Positions 25,993 to 39,100 of a stretch of 64,000 nucleotides of DNA are shown here, one piece after another; positions within the stretch are counted from its first letter, which is position 1; each line of letters starts with the position of its first letter. Both the position numbers and the translations under genes were made by a program. The notes beneath the pieces were generated by a model that was given only the letters and a program-made list of their open reading frames with translations, did not search any database and had not been told where the DNA came from. Source of the DNA: Opisthocomus hoazin (lineage: Eukaryota; Chordata; Aves; Opisthocomiformes; Opisthocomidae); NCBI RefSeq assembly GCF_030867145.1, contig NC_134453.1, positions 1,483,001-1,547,000 on the forward strand, given 5' to 3'.

Positions 25993-28594
25993 ATCAGAAG
26001 TCTGCAGAGCACTTTTACAGCAGGGGTTCACCGAGGGCAGGGGGATGTTCCCCCCTGCCCAGGGGGAAGCTGCCCCAGGCCCCCCCCTGCTCCCCATCCG
26101 TCACCCAAACACCCAACAGAGCGCTCGGGTCTCTGGAAATGAATTCCACCCGTTTCATCCTCCCTCTCCTTCCCAGCGCTGCTTCGCTTGGCAAACGCCG
26201 AGGACGAGTTTCACGGAGCCGCTCAGAAGCCGCTTCACAGCAGACCTGAGGCTCGTTTAACCCTTTCCTCAGATGCCCGTTAATAATTGATTCCATCCTC
26301 CCTGGCAGGCTGCTCAGCACTCATTTCCCTATCGATTTCCCCTCTTCTCCCACTACGCTCCCAACCTGGCAATTTGCGCCGGGTTTGCAGCCGCTCTCAT
26401 TGACCTCTCCTGCTCCGCCCAGACCGGGACAGAGGACAGCCAGCTAATCAAACCCATCTTGGATTTTTATTGCACTTATTATGCCTTTATTACCCCCAAA
26501 CTGCCTCTTCTCTGAGGAAGCCACTCCAAGCCCACTGCCCAGGCTGGCAAGGGGACGCGATGCCTCGCGTGAGCGGCGAGCGACCCGATAATCCCAATTT
26601 TCTCAGGCTGGCCGGTCAGGGCACGCAGCAGAGAGACTCTTGGCTTCTTCTTGGCCTGGCCCGTACAAGCTCATTAAATATAGGCATTAATTAAGGGGCA
26701 CGACTTCCCCCATTGAATGCCAACTACCCCAGCATGAGGGCTGAGCAGGCTGGATTTGTGCTATACGAGAGGGCCGTGTAGCCAACAAGCGGATTTTTAG
26801 CATTTAAGCGCGTTGTAAAGACAGGGTGGGGAAGCAGCTGTGCATAGATCCACAAGAACTTGTTAAATTTGGGCTTTACATCTTTCCCCCCCCTTTCTCA
26901 GAGTCGTGGCATGCCTCTACCATTTCCTGAGCTTCCCTTCTGCACGAGAAATTAAAGGAGTGTAATTATTTCCTCTTAATACGCAGAATTATGAGGATTA
27001 ATTAGACAGCGTAATGTAGCCCACAACAGGCTCCAGCCTACCTTGGTGGTTTTCTCGGCATTAGAGGGACACATAGGGAGAAAAAACAAATTAGGGATGA
27101 TGCTGCAGTGCTCACTAGCTCAAAGAGAGAGCAGTTACTCTGAGAAATCTTAGGATTTTTTTGCTTTTTGTCTGGGTTGTTTTTTTTTTTTTGATGGGGG
27201 GACACATGTTTGTAAATGAAAATTCAGGCAAAACTGCCTGTCCTTTATATAAAAGGTGAAAAACCTCCTCCCAAATAAGAGCTGTTCCTCGAGAGAAGAC
27301 ACTGCAGTGTCTGAGTATGATCACACTGCCATAACTGCACCACGGAAATATTCAGCTTTCCTACATTTAGACAAGCAATTAACTCCCTACATTTTTTGTA
27401 TTTTCATAGAAAAACCCGCAGAACCCACTCCAGGGCTTTAACCCCGTCCTTCTGGAGAGCTGCGGAGACCGACCGCTCGAGGAGCGACGAGCCCAGGCTC
27501 CCGATCCTCTCCTTTCTGACCCTGCATGAAGCATAAGGGTAAAGGAAAAAGGAGCCAAGGTTTGTGTCTGACCCCTGCTGCTCAAAGCAAATAATTTACA
27601 GACTTACAGATCTACAAGGCAGAAAAAAAAATAAAAATTACTAGATTTATTAACCTGCTTGCTCGCCCCGCGCATCCAACGGATTTTGCTCCCCTCGCCA
27701 GGCCAGCAGATCCCCATCCCAGCGCCACGCTGGGGTTTTCAGCTGGATCAGCTCACCCCAATGAAAAAAAGGTCCCCATAAACCAGCTTCTTCCTGCGAC
27801 GCGTGTCACCCTCCGGTTCTTAGCCCGTCCCGGTCCCCGTGACCCCGCGCTGCGGCCAGGAGCAGCTCTTGTGTCTGTCCTCTCCTGACCACGACCATGC
27901 CCTCCAGCCTTTTGAGCCAGAAATTCATCCGAAAGATTTCCAGGCACAATTAACTAATTAACTCTGCCCATGGCTACACACGGTGTGTTTTCCATCAGCT
28001 CCGGTTCCCCGCAGCCAGACGGGCAGAGCCTCACCCGTGGCTTCGTCGGTGCTTGGTCCCCATGGCCCTCCCAGGGCTGGGGACTCGTGTGTCGCCCCGG
28101 CAGGCACCAAGCTGAACCACCCACACCTTGTTTCTGCTGACGTTGACGGGGAAAATAGAGTGGAACAGCGCTTGGTCACTGTATAATTAATGTATTCTAT
28201 TAATTGTAATAATTAATGGCAGATGGATGAATGGAAGAAGATGACAGATGTTGCTGGTGAAGCTGGAGCTGGGCAGCAGCTAGACTTCACGGCAGCCCCC
28301 GTGCCCAGAACAGAAGTGGTCACTTTTTATATAAACTTTTTATATGTTTTTAATAAACAGCTAAGATAAAAAGTCCATTTAAAGCAAGTGCTCATCTATA
28401 AGAGAGACCGAGAAGGAGCGAGGTGGGAGAGCAGCACGGGCGGAACTGAAGCACACGGACAATAATTTGTTTTACACTAGATTAAATCAAGGGGATAATG
28501 GTCACGGTACTGCGTGTCACCCTTCGTGACATCTTCTACTCGTGGACATGGGGACTGCCTTTGGCTGTGCAACAGCAGCACCCAAACCAAGACG
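25993..28594. other. intergenic, nothing recognised
   Basis: No exon, RNA gene or clear repeat is visible. There is a T run at 27,180-27,191, and a TTAATTAA-rich piece near 28,187-28,215. Confidence 0.45.
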
Positions 28595-29408
28595 CTGCTG
28601 ATATTTATAAGCGTTTGTAAGGTCCCCTCTCAGCCTTCTCTTCTCCAGGCTGAACAAGCCCAGCTCCCTCAGCCTCTCCTCGTAGGAGAGATGCTCCAGT
28701 CCCCTCATCATCCTCGTAGCCCTCCGCTGGACTCTCTCCAGCAGCTCCTCATCTTTCTTGAACTGGGGAGCCCAGCACTGGACACAGTACTCGAGATGGG
28801 GCCTCACTAGGGCAGAGTAGAGGGGAAGGAGAACCTCCCTCGTCCTGCTGCCCACACTCCTCCTAATGCACCCCAGGATGCCATTGGCCTTCTTGGCAGC
28901 CAGGGCACACTGCTGGCTCATGGTCAACCTGTTGTCCACCAGGACACCCAGGTCCCTCTCCACAGAGCTGCTCTCCAGCAGGTCCGCCCCAGCCTGTACT
29001 GGTGCCTGGGGTTGTTCCTCCCCAGGTGCAGGACCCTGCCCTTGCCCTTGTTGAACCTCATCAGGTTCCTCTCTGCCCAGCTCTCCAGCCTGTCCAGGTC
29101 ACGCTGAATGGCAGCACAGCCTGCCGGTGCATCCACCACTCCTCCCAGTTTGGTGTCATCAGCAAACTTGCTGAGGGTACACTCTAACTCTTCATCCAGG
29201 TCATTGATGAAGACGTTGAACAGGACTGGGCCCAGTACTGACCCCTGAGGGACACCACTAGTTACCAGCCTCCAACCAGACTCAGTGCCGCTGATGACAA
29301 CCCTCTGAGCTCTGCCATTCAGCCAGTTCTCAATCCACCTCGGCGACCACTCATCCAGCCCACACTTCCTGAGCTTCCCTAGGAGGATGTGATGGGAGAC
29401 AGCGTCTC
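28595..29408 (-). mobile_element. CR1 LINE copy lacking its 3' end
   Basis: Read on the minus strand, this is the reverse transcriptase core: [16 protein letters not shown], the [14 protein letters not shown] motif, the catalytic FADDTKL motif near 29,150, and on to [11 protein letters not shown], where it stops at about 28,595. The last ~340 bases of ORF2 and the octamer tail are absent, whereas the other young copies here keep their 3' end. One frameshift lies between about 28,924 and 28,963. Confidence 0.93.
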
Positions 29409-31957
29409 GCTGGCTTTGAGGGGTCAACACTCACTGGCAGCACAGCGGGAGCACCGGGACTGATCCGCATGGCAGAGCGCAAGGTGGGAATAAATTCACA
29501 GCACCAGAGGAAAACAAATTTGTGTTTGAAAGAGCCTCCTCCTCAAGGCAGGAGGATGAATCTAACCACAGATGTGCCAACTTGGACAAGACAAAGCCAG
29601 ATAAGGCGATTCCCCCAAACCATCGCCGAGGAGGCAGGGATCAGGGATGAGGGAACGGAAGCAGGCGATAGCCCAGGGTGCTGCTGGTGGGGATGGCAGC
29701 ACCGAGGGGCCCCGGCAGCACGGCTGCGATAGCAGAAAGCCTTCAGACACCCCGAAATCACAACACACACCCCTTGATCATCACCCTGGAGGTACAGGGT
29801 GCACACCAGCTCCAGCTTTGCTTTCCTAATAGTCCGGCTGTGCCGAGAAAGGCTCGATTACGCTGCGGCAGGCTACCGGCTTCACGCGCCAACAGGGAAA
29901 AAATGAAACCCCTGTGAATTAATTTCACGTGAAAACTCCTCAATGCTCATTTCCTTTTGCTTTCCTACCAAAAAGTGCTTTAGTCATATATTGGGGGAAC
30001 AAAAAATAGTTTCCCAGCTACAGAAATTTAATATTTTTCTCCCAACAAGCTGATTTTCGAAGGGGAGAGGAATCCGAGCACCCTTGGTTTGCCGAGGCTC
30101 GGGCAGAGGCAGCCGGACCCTGCACGCCGGCGACCGGTCAGGCTGGCTGGCAGTCTTAGATATCTAAGATACTGCTCCCATCCTCCATCGCTAATTAACC
30201 CCCATCCTCCATCACTAATTAACCCCCATCCCACAGAGCAGGGCTGATGGCAAAGCCTGTGCCGGGGTCACTGGCCCCTATGGCTGGTCCTTGCCAAAGG
30301 GTTCCCAGGAGATGGCAGCAGGAATATTTCCATTCCCGGCGGACGGGGCAGCAGGGGCAAGCGCCCAGCCGTGGGTTTTGTCCATTAATGCTGTGGGTCG
30401 TGCACAATCTGAGTGGCTTCACAACAATTTTTCAACCCTTCAACATATATTTTACCTTTTAGTCTGCGAAGAATAGCAAAATAAATAAGAGTTACTATTA
30501 TTTAAGGAGCAAAAGTCATCTTTTTCCACCTAACGTTGCTGTATCAATGAGTCAAAGCACCCTCTCTCTCCCCTAGCCCGTGGATGTCCTTTAATTTGGG
30601 GGTTTTTTAATGCTGTGCTACGGCTTGAGACCTTGAGACACCCAGCACGTCTCTCTCCATCGGCTCCCGCCGCAGCACGAGGGAGCAGGGCACGGGGAGG
30701 CGAACCTGAGCCCCCAACCTCCCCCATGTTGGGTGGGAGCACACCGAGGCACCTCAGGTAAGAAGCTCTCCAGAGAGCCCTCACCCTGCTCACAGGGGAT
30801 GGGGTTTCGAGCAGACCGGCGTGGAGCAAAGCAGGAGGACCGAGATGTTTCTGCCCAAAGAGGAACAGGTTGTTGGACAGCCTACAACACACCTACAGAA
30901 GCGCCAGCACCTGAACCCCACTGCTTGGGGGTCTTAATGGAGTAGCTGGTAGCACTAAATAGATTGAAGAAATGTAGAATATGAACATTTCCCCAGGTTT
31001 GCTTATGTAGCAGATGCTAATCCCAGCCTTCCGTGGCCTCTCAGGGTCTGGGGACTCCATAGATCAGCTCATGGCATCAGCCTGGGGACTCATAGATCTG
31101 CAGCCTCTCAGAGTCTGGGGACTCACAGATCAGCTGGCAAAACACACATAAGAAATTCCAGACTTTTCATACTTTTAAATATTTCTTTTATAATCAACAC
31201 GATCACCCCCTTGTACTAACAGTCACTGTCCTGCTCTACACCCTTAATAACAGCACCCAGCTGGGTCAAGGACCTAGGTCTATCAAGGTGGGTTTTAAGG
31301 AGTAGCTCACAGTCAAACACAACATGGAATAAAAGCAAGATGCCAAAAAAAAGAGGCACAAGAGGCAACCCAAGCCACTCCAGCAGCAGGTCGCAGGTCA
31401 GAGCCAGCCCTAGGAGCTCCCAGCTGAGAACACCGGCTGAAACCAGGCACCAAAATATTTGGTGGGTGCCTACAAGCAACTTCTGAGCCCCACACCTTGG
31501 GACTGCAGGGCTCAGGGGACATCGCTGCCATCGAGGTAAGAGACCACAGCTTCCAGGCTGTCATCCCAGCACAGGAACATGCCAACAGCAGAACAAACCC
31601 CACATCCCCCGTCCTCAGCACGCTGCCTTTTCCCCTCTCCCAGACGGGCATCTCCCTTACCTGGTGGGTGCCTCTGGACCTCCTAAGGAGCATCTCCACT
31701 GAGAACTCAGCATTTAAACCATCCTTTTCCCAGCTGAATTATTTTAAACCGGAGCCTTGGGCTCATTGACTTCCAGCACCTGAGAAACCAGCTGGTCTCT
31801 CTCCTAACACCTGACAGCGCTTAGTGACCTAATCATGAGCCAGGTCTCCATCCCTTGGGGTGCAGGCCCAGCCCCTGGTACTGTCTGGGAGGTTGGGGTC
31901 AAGGCCAGGCTGGGTGGTGACCAGTGAGGACATGGACCAGAAAAAATACTGCTCCTG
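29409..31957. other. intergenic, with small direct repeats
   Basis: No supported gene. A 24-base unit (TCCTCCATCGCTAATTAACC plus CCCA) is repeated in tandem at 30,181-30,228. Imperfect copies of TCTGGGGACTC(C/A)ATAGATC lie at about 31,046-31,135. Confidence 0.5.
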
Positions 31958-31958
31958 G

Positions 31959-32280
31959 GAGCTCTGGTGGGACAGGAAACAGGGCAGGACCCTCTGGGAT
32001 GGTGAGCTGTGGTGGGACAGTGGAGGGGGCAGGTCCCTCTGGGATGGTGAGCTGTGGTGGGACAGATCCCTCTGCGACAGTGAGCTCTGGTGGGACAGGG
32101 CAGGTCCCTCTGGGACAGCGAGCTGTGGTGGGACAGGGGAGGGGGCAGGTCCCTCCAGGACAGTGAGCTGTGGTGGGACAGGTCCCTCCGGGACAGTGAG
32201 CTCTGGTGGGACAGGGCAGGTCCCTCTGGGACAGCGAGCTGTGGTGGGACAGGGGAGGGGGCAGGTCCCTCTGGGATCGT
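31959..32280 (+). repeat. minisatellite with 45/33/38-base higher-order units
   Basis: Eight units each begin with GAGCT(G/C)TGGTGGGACAG, at 31,959, 32,004, 32,049, 32,082, 32,120, 32,165, 32,198 and 32,236. The spacings are 45, 45, 33, 38, 45, 33, 38 and 45. The triplet of 45+33+38 (116 bases) therefore repeats as a higher-order block. All three frames are open on the plus strand because of composition, which gives W- and G-rich pseudo-proteins. I do not call these coding. Confidence 0.93.
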
Positions 32281-32281
32281 G

Positions 32282-33150
32282 GTGTCCTCAGCAAGGTCCT
32301 ATCAAGCCTTTTATGCCCAATTCCCATTTCAGGCGTGGTTTCTGGCCTTTAAAAGCAACGCTGGGCCGTGGGTTCATCATGTGACAGCAACATTTCTCCC
32401 CCTGGATGTCTTTTCTCGAAGACAACGAACAAGTCAAAGCCTCAGCCCTGCTGGGTGTGTGGTCTGGATGTTCCCAGGCCCAGCCTGAGCACGGCTGCCA
32501 ACAGCCTCCCAAAATCCCTGCAAAATCCCCCAAAACCTTCACAGCTGGGACCCACACAGCCGCTCCCTGGGCCCTGCCAGCAGCCGAGACAGCCCCGGCC
32601 CGCGGGGGAGCGTGGCAGCACCAAGTGGGGTACCCCAGGGGGATGCAGTATTTACCCCAAACTCCAAGATCTGGAGAGGAAGGTGACCTTCAGCTGGGTC
32701 AAAGCGTGGCCAGGGCACTACCGAGAACCTTGACAAGAAGTGGAACTGAATCCCAGCGATGTATTTCACGGGATCCTTGTTTATGATGTTTTGATAATAA
32801 ATCAGTAAACCACTCTGATCCCAATTCGATTTAAACCCCATGAACTAAGAATTTTGTGAGACAAGAAAACCTAAATACACCCTAACACCTGGGAAACGGA
32901 GAAAGATCTCCCTGCCTCCCCGTTGCAGCCATCCTGGAGGCTGTAATTCAATATTTACAGAAGAAGGATCACAAGAAAACGGCACCGATGCTGGTCTGGG
33001 AAATCTTCTTTGCTTCTTTTCAGCCCGATTTTTCTGGCTTCTCTCTCCCCCCCTTTTGCCCAACGCAGAGCTTCGCTGCTGCCGAGCCCACGTGCTGCTA
33101 AGGACCAAGCCTTATATACGATACGGCGGGACGACAGGGGTTATACAGAG
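32282..33150. other. intergenic, nothing recognised
   Basis: No supported exon is visible between the minisatellite and the 3' end of the bicupin gene. Confidence 0.45.
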
Positions 33151-36100
33151 CAATGGTAAAAATGACTTTAATACACAATCAAATTACGGTGCACTATAAA
33201 TAAAACATGACAATATACAAAAAGGAAATAACTTTTTACAATTAATAACCTCAAATCCTTCTTTTCTCTGAACACATCTGGATAAATAGCGAGAAAGGTG
33301 CCAAAATGTACTGCTAGAGACGTGGCGATCGCGAAAAATTCTGGGAGCCATCGACTGCTGTGAGAGGTCGCTTGCCTCATTTTTTGGCAGGCTTTGGGAA
33401 CTTCTTAAACTCGGCCTGCTCCTTGAGAAACAGCTGAGCAAGGATGTGATCTGCCGTCGCGTGGAAGTAGTCGTTCATACGCAGAGTTTCCAGCTGTGAG
33501 GAAAAAAAAGAATATTTTAAAAAGAACAGTCATAGCTATCCGATCTTATTTACGCCATTAATATGGAATATTAAAGTGCACCTCAAATCCAAGATGAGAA
33601 TGAATTCCTATGGAAGTCTGTAATGAATGAGAAGTCTTTTGCTGGGCTAGCAAGCGCGTGACCTCAGATAAACACCCCTTGCTCTGGCTCCCAGGCTACA
33701 GATTTGTCCAAGGCTTACGGGGCTTGCTCCCTGCAGACCCTCAGCCTCTCCTGTCTGCTCAAGGACAAGTCCCTCATGCACAAACACGACCTGAATTCCT
33801 TCTCTTACACACGCGGGGCCATGTCACACCCTACCACAGACCTTTCCTTTGGCTTCCCCACCTCCTTTTTCCGCGTACGGAGTTCGGATAGGTGCTGTAC
33901 GCCAACCGTCCACACCAGAAGGGAATCTGCTCTGCCAGTGTACTGATAAATTCTCAGAATTTCTTTTGAGGTGTGCACCAAAGCGTAAAGCTTATGCGCA
34001 GAAAGAAGAGAAGGCTGAGAGGGGACCTTAGAAATGCCTACAAATATCTGCAGGGTGGGGGTCAGGAGGATGGGGCCAAGCTCTTTCCAATGGTGCCCAG
34101 CGACAGGACAAGGGGCAACGGGCACAAACTGAAGCAGAGGAAGCTCCAGCTGAACCCGAGGAAGAACTTCTTCCCTCTGAGGGTGACGGAGCCCTGGCCC
34201 AGGCTGCCCAGGGAGGCTGTGGAGTCTCCTTCTCTGGAGATATTCCAGCCCCGCCTGGACGCGGTGCTGTGCAGCCTGCTGTGGGTGACCCTGCTTGGGC
34301 AGGGGGTTGGGCTGGGTGACCCACAGAGGTCCCTGCCAACCCCGACCATTCTGTGATAAGACAAGAATGAGATTACGTGCAGTTGAACATTGTTTTACTC
34401 CCTTTGCCCGTATGAATTCTCACCTGGTCTCCTGTACTGTAGGCCAGAATCAACAACAAATCCTCGTCACACACGCTCTTGATGTAATGTTGGGTTCCGA
34501 CAGGGAAAAATATGACGTCTCCAATGCCGATGTTGAAGTTGGCAGTGACTCCAGAGAGAATGACCCCGACCTATTGCAAGCAAAGCAGCAATATGCAGCC
34601 ACGACAGTTTCCGGCGCGCTGTTACTGGATAAATACAGAGTGCTGGTCCCGGCACCGCGCTCACTCAGCTAGCGTAGCGTCGGTGGGTTCTCTGAGGCTC
34701 CAGAAAGGCAGAGGGCTCCGAGGCAAATTCCGGAGTAAGAACGTGGTAAGGCCTTACTACAGAGCCTCATCATTCCGTCTCAATTATCTCCCCACTTCAG
34801 AATATCACAGAATATCACAGAATAGTAGGGGTTGGAAGGGACCTCTGTGGGTCACCCAGTCCAACCCCTGCCCAAGCAGGGTCACCCAGAGCAGGCTGCA
34901 CAGCACCGCGTCCAGGCGGGGCTGGAATATCTCCAGAGAAGGAGACTCCACAGCCTCCCTGGGCAGCCTGGGCCAGGGCTCCGTCACCCTCAGAGGGAAG
35001 AAGTTCTTCCTCATGTTCAGACGGAACTTCCTGTGCTTCAAAATTGCACGGAGTGCAACACATAATTCCTGTACTCTAAATCTTAATAATCACTAAATTT
35101 TCTCATTTATCTGTTCCTCACAGGTGCTAAATCAAAAGTATTACTTTATTATTACTTTATTTGGTACCCCCAGCTTTCAGGAGAGTAGGGGTTGCTGTAA
35201 TAAGCACGTGTGGTTTTGCTGAACGACTTAAGATGGACAAGTTCTGCTCTTTGCATAACTCCTTGACTAGAGAAGCTTCCACAAACATAACCGAGATCAA
35301 CATTTCCTACGGAGAAGGGAAGTGTGGACACGGAACGTTCCGTAATGCTACTGATCGTAGTAATATTAATCAGGGCTGGGAATCAGTTATTAGGTAGGTC
35401 CTTCCCCTCTACTCTGCCCTAGTGAAGCCCCATCTGGAGTCCTGTGTCCAGTTCTGGGCTCCCCAGTTCAAGAAAGATGAGGAGCTACTGGAGAGAGTCC
35501 AGCGGAGGGCTACGAGGATGAGGAGGGGACTGGAGCATCTCTCCTACGAGGAGAGGCTGAGGGAGCTGGGCTTGTTCAGCCTGGAGAAGAGAAGGCTGAG
35601 AAGGGACCTTAGAAATGCCTCTGAATATCTGCAGGGTGGGGGTCAGGAGGACGGGGCCAGACTCTTTCCAGTGGTGCCCAGCGACAGGACAAGGGGCAAC
35701 GGGCACAAACTGAAGCAGAGGAAGCTCCAGCTGAACCCGAGGAAGAACTTCTTCCCTCTGAGGGTGACGGAGCCCTGGCCCAGGCTGCCCAGGGAGGCTG
35801 TGGAGTCTCCTTCTCTGGAGATATTCCAGCCCCGCCTGGACGCGGTGCTGTGCAGCCTGCTGTGGGTGACCCTGCTTGGGCAGGGGGTTGGGCTGGGTGA
35901 CCCCCAGAGGTCCCCTCCAACCCCAACCATGCTGTGATTCAGTGATTCTGTAACAGTTTCAGAGCCAGAACTCCACTGATTTAGCCCTCCCCCATGTACC
36001 AAATTACCTGTCCACAGCCACTAATGACATAACCCATCTCGTTAGCGTTGAAGTGGAAATGCGGCTGCCCCAGTCCATTGCTGAATATCCGGAGGGTTGC

Positions 36101-39100
36101 TAAGGTAAGCGTATTTTCATGCTGAAAAGCAGAACAAAAATGTTCTGAAAACCATGCAAGTTTGATTTATGCCTGTTACACATGACAAAGCAGTGATGAA
36201 CCCACACGAATTGCGTGCTGCACCTTATGTTCAAACAGCTAGAGCACCCAGCAAAGCACATACCTTGTTCAGTGACTCACTAAAAATTTTTTCTGTTTCA
36301 TTTAGTCCAGTGCCATTTATGCGGTAGCGAGCCCACTGGAAGATTCCTCCGGGAAAAGGATATTCGGCCGACCCTGAAGCAGAGACAGCTAATGAGCATT
36401 GCCACCAAGCCTGGGTTAACACTGCCTGTTTGTGTCCTGGCCACCCCCAAGTCACTACTACGTACTAAACGTGAGGCCTCCAATCTTACCAGCCTCTGGA
36501 ATCAAAAAGAAAGCCCATTTAGCTTATCTGTCCTATACATTAAACACTGTGCAACCTCCTTTATTGTATTTTTCCGTAGCCAGATAATCATAATGAAAAA
36601 CTGTGGCTAGATGTTTTCCATCCCAAATTGCTATCAATAACAATACACTTAAAGAACATGCTTTCAGTCTCTCAATCCACATTAACCTTTACAGCACTGA
36701 CAATATTTTGTAAAGTGCTGCCAATGCAGAAGAACATTTTGGTCCAAGAGCAAAGATTTCGGTCACACATCTGTTTCTCATGACCTCCATCAGCTGCGTG
36801 TGGAGGTCAGGGCCCATATTTGCTTTTTATAGCTTTTTGAACGGACTGTACTACTTGGAATTAAGTTTTGCCATCTATGTTTATTAGCTGCACACTGACA
36901 AGCACTAGATCCAGGCTGTACAAAGGGTTAATACAATCATTGATAAACCAAACAGTGAATATGGTTCCAGGCGGTTTATGAAGTTGTATTTGTAGAAGAA
37001 AAGGCAGCACATAATTAGGTATATGTTAAGGTGCTTATTCATTGGCATTTCATAAGCAAACACGAGATATTCTAAGCAGCTCAGCACCAGTCACTCTCCA
37101 GCTAATCTGCTGCAGGGCTTCCTGGCCTATAAGATTTTAATTTCTGAATGAAAAGTTTGGGTTTAGATTATTGCTTAACTTTGCTGTAGCAGGGAACACA
37201 CCAGTCCTAGTTCAGCACATCAGCAGAGAACCTTGAGCGGGAAGGTATTCAGTTCATGCCCTGCTGCTTACTGGCATCCTGCTCTCTTATCTACTGTGGC
37301 AGATAGAAACATTTAGGGCTATGAGGATGATGAGGGGACTGGAATATCTCCCCTACGAGGAGAGGTTGAGGGAACTGGGCTTGTTCAGCCTGGAGAAGAG
37401 AAGGCTGAGAGGGGACCTAATATATACTTAGAAATATCTGCAGGGTGGGTGTCAGGAGGATGGGGCCAAGCTCTTTTCAGTGGTGCCCAGTGACAGGACA
37501 AGGGGCAATGGGCACAAACTGAAGCAGAGGAAGCTCCAGCTGAACCCGAGGAAGAACTTCTTCCCTCTGAGGGTGACAGAGCCCTGGCCCAGGCTGCCCA
37601 GGGAGGCTGTGGAGTCTCCTTCTCTGGAGATATTCCAGCCCCGCCTGGACGCGGTGCTGTGCAGCCTGCTCTGGGTGACCCTGCTTGGGCAGGGGGTTGG
37701 GCTGGGTGACCCACAGAGGTCCCTTCCAACCCCTACTATTCTGTGATTCTGTGATTCAAATCAAAAGGGTAAACTACTTTGAGATAAAGAATCAGCTTAG
37801 ACATCTTCAAAGGGCAGTAATTCGATGTACTACCAATATATTTTTCATTTTATCTCCTTAAATTCTTATTATTTCCCTATATAATTTTTAACTCCCATTT
37901 CAGTGAATTGATTACAGGTCTCTTCTCCCCCTCTGGAAACACAGCGAGCTCTTAGACACAAAATTCCTAGATGTCTACCTTTGAGATTGTAGAAGTACTG
38001 CCATACAAGGCTGTCCGGAGACTGCACGTAGGTGGCATTTTGTACAAGCTCATCTAAGTTGGGCGGGAGGTTAACTGCTTGATCTTCCGCTTGTTTCTTG
38101 AATGTCCTGATGAAGTTGACTCCACCTTGTGGCTGCGGGACACACGATGCACACGAAGTTGACAGAGACGCACAGCAAACTGAGGAAATTCAATTTTGTT
38201 TCGTTGAATATCCCACCTCAGTACCCGGTGGTAGACAAGTTCTGCCTCGTGGACATACCTCATCTCTTTGATTGCCTCGCCCTGCCAATACTCCACTCCT
38301 TTGCTCTGCTCTTCCTTCTCAGTTACCAGAGAGACTTGGAGCAGAAGGGAAATCTGATCCATCTCCCATCAAACTGTTGCAGGGTGGGAAGGTCTATCAC
38401 AAATCTGTGGTTTGAACATGCAAATTCCTGAGGCTCAGCAGAAACTCTGTGGCCATATTCTTGCTCACGGGACACTGTCAACTGGTCAGTTCAAATAAGC
38501 TCCATTTCAACAAGGAGATGGACTTATCTATAGTTTCCTATGAGCTCTGCTCATACCACAGAATTCATCATGGGGCTATTGGGAAATTAGCTTTGGGCTT
38601 CACTATGGTGTTTTCCCTTCCACCCTTGGAAATACGGAGGGATCCTCCATGAATTGAGGATGAAAGCGAAACGTGGAGGAGAAAAAGTTTCTTGGTGAGT
38701 ACACCATCATTTCTTTCTCCTTGTGTATAAAGGAACAGACAGGATGGCACAGTGTGACACAAAGGACATGCGTACATCCTTCGTGGTCATGGGAGCAAAG
38801 AGGACAGCTGAGGTAGGGAGGATCCTCTCCAAGAAATACAGAGAGCACCTGCACGGCCACGTTAGTGTGTAGAAGACTGGACAGAGGCTGTCTGTCCTAC
38901 CATACAGACCTTTAATGCTCTGGCTGCTATATCCTCTGGGGTAGAGAAAAAGGCGTCATCTACATCCAAGGTCTGAAGTTCTTCATGTGTCGTAAAAAAC
39001 AGCAAGAACACACAGTCTTCTGATCCGACGTTCTTTATCCAATGCACGGTGTTTCTAGGGAAGAAGATCACTTGACCAGCTGTGACGTTGTATGTGGTGA

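Noticed and set aside
28924-29430. Reverse transcriptase frame as a possible domesticated gene
   Set aside because: It is a CR1 fragment with a frameshift and truncated ends; nothing suggests host use.
31860-32384. Trp/Gly-rich frames over the minisatellite
   Set aside because: All plus-strand frames and the minus strand are open because of the repeat unit, so openness is not evidence of coding.
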